Below are positions 63,746 through 64,000 of a stretch of DNA of 64,000 nucleotides, in pieces. Positions within the stretch are counted from its first letter, which is position 1, and every line of letters begins with the position of its first letter. The position numbers were made by a program, and so were the translations under genes. This stretch comes from an uncultured Christensenellaceae bacterium. GTDB lineage: Bacteria > Bacillota > Clostridia > Christensenellales > Pumilibacteraceae. The notes beneath the pieces are model-generated. The model ran no database searches, was not told the origin of the DNA, and was given only the letters and a program-made list of their open reading frames with translations. The DNA lies in NCBI GenBank assembly GCA_910588155.1, contig CAJUPB010000005.1:73593-137592 (forward strand), written 5' to 3'.

Positions 63746-64000
63746 TAAATACACGAGCCGTGCAGGCGAGTCCTTTATGAGTTCGACCGAGTCGTGACAA
63801 GCAAGCAAAGAACGGCTTTGCCGTTCGCAGCGCAGCGACGACTCGCGTTTGGTCGAAATGTCCTGACGGGTTAGAAGCGAGCAGTGCAAGGAAGGCAAGC
63901 ATTTTTGTTCAGCCGAGCGAGCGAATATAATGCGACTGATTGAAAAAAATGTTTAAATACACGAGCCGTGCAGGCGAGTCCTTTTTAAGTTCGACCGAGT
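63746..64000. repeat. Dispersed intergenic repeat, copies 2 and 3 (cut by window end)
   Basis: 63746-63893 and 63909-64000 match parts of 20850-21041. The segment beginning AAATACACGAGCCGTGCAGG occurs twice here about 205 bp apart, so the array is tandem and continues past the window. The CTGACGGGTTAGAAGCG end of the element at 21013 recurs near 63864. Confidence 0.8.

Overview
The window reads as one contig of an uncultured, probably gut-associated member of the Clostridia (Bacillota). Supporting signs are a BofA-family sporulation protein, a Gram-positive-type large SRP RNA, a YtrA-type GntR/ABC operon, class 2 GalT, FeoB with its Cys-rich partner, and lipoproteins with Listeria-Bacteroides (InlB-type) repeats. 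No rRNA, tRNA or CRISPR array was found. No genus can be named from sequence alone.

Layout. 1-6.1 kb: a minus-strand surface/carbohydrate operon (InlB-repeat lipoprotein whose signal-peptide leader is thrown out of frame by a G9/C9 tract, a 4-TM protein, and a domain-swapped GH3 cut by the window edge). 6.3-18.9 kb: minus-strand housekeeping genes: a transporter, a small protein, fhs, glnS, an NAD-dependent epimerase, a HAD phosphatase and a short alaS in one run; metK, recD2 and a degenerate PIN-like membrane protein in another. 19-23.8 kb: a DUF2188 protein, an inverted metK fragment, two small XRE regulators with operators, dispersed repeats, bofA, proS and a zinc-ribbon membrane protein. 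23.9-28.1 kb: a three-gene operon, shikimate-kinase-like / TIR-NACHT-TPR (963 aa, bacterial NLR-like) / inositol-monophosphatase-like, the best candidate for a new defence system. 28.1-35.7 kb: galT, a tandem 116-bp repeat, an RluA pseudouridine synthase, an RlmI-like methyltransferase, ileS and a hemolysin-III protein. 36-40.8 kb: a zinc-ribbon Ser/Thr kinase, a GIY-YIG gene between inverted repeats, feoAB with two tandem operator palindromes, and the SRP RNA. 40.9-47.9 kb: branched-chain amino acid genes ilvB-ilvN and ilvD-leuC-leuD-leuB. 48.2-51.1 kb: an XRE/Cys-rich protein module with a decayed second repressor, then an ABC exporter operon with its GntR regulator. 51.2-57.1 kb: a giant GLUG-repeat surface protein coupled to an MMPL transporter. 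57.3-63.4 kb: an InlB-repeat lipoprotein with a 3' paralogue fragment; a protease/transglutaminase/ACP/GNAT operon; and a cysteine-rich single SpaA domain followed by three 39-bp repeats. The right edge is a dispersed repeat shared with 20.8-21.0 kb.

Physiology. ilvB-ilvN and ilvD-leuCDB supply most of the valine/isoleucine/leucine route, but ilvC, ilvE and leuA are not here. No T-box or SAM riboswitch is visible in front of ileS, proS, metK, ilvB or ilvD, although these are common T-box/riboswitch targets in Bacillota. Many promoters have near-consensus -35/-10 boxes with 17-bp spacing. Three genes have an ATG exactly 7 nt after the -10 box, which predicts leaderless mRNAs.
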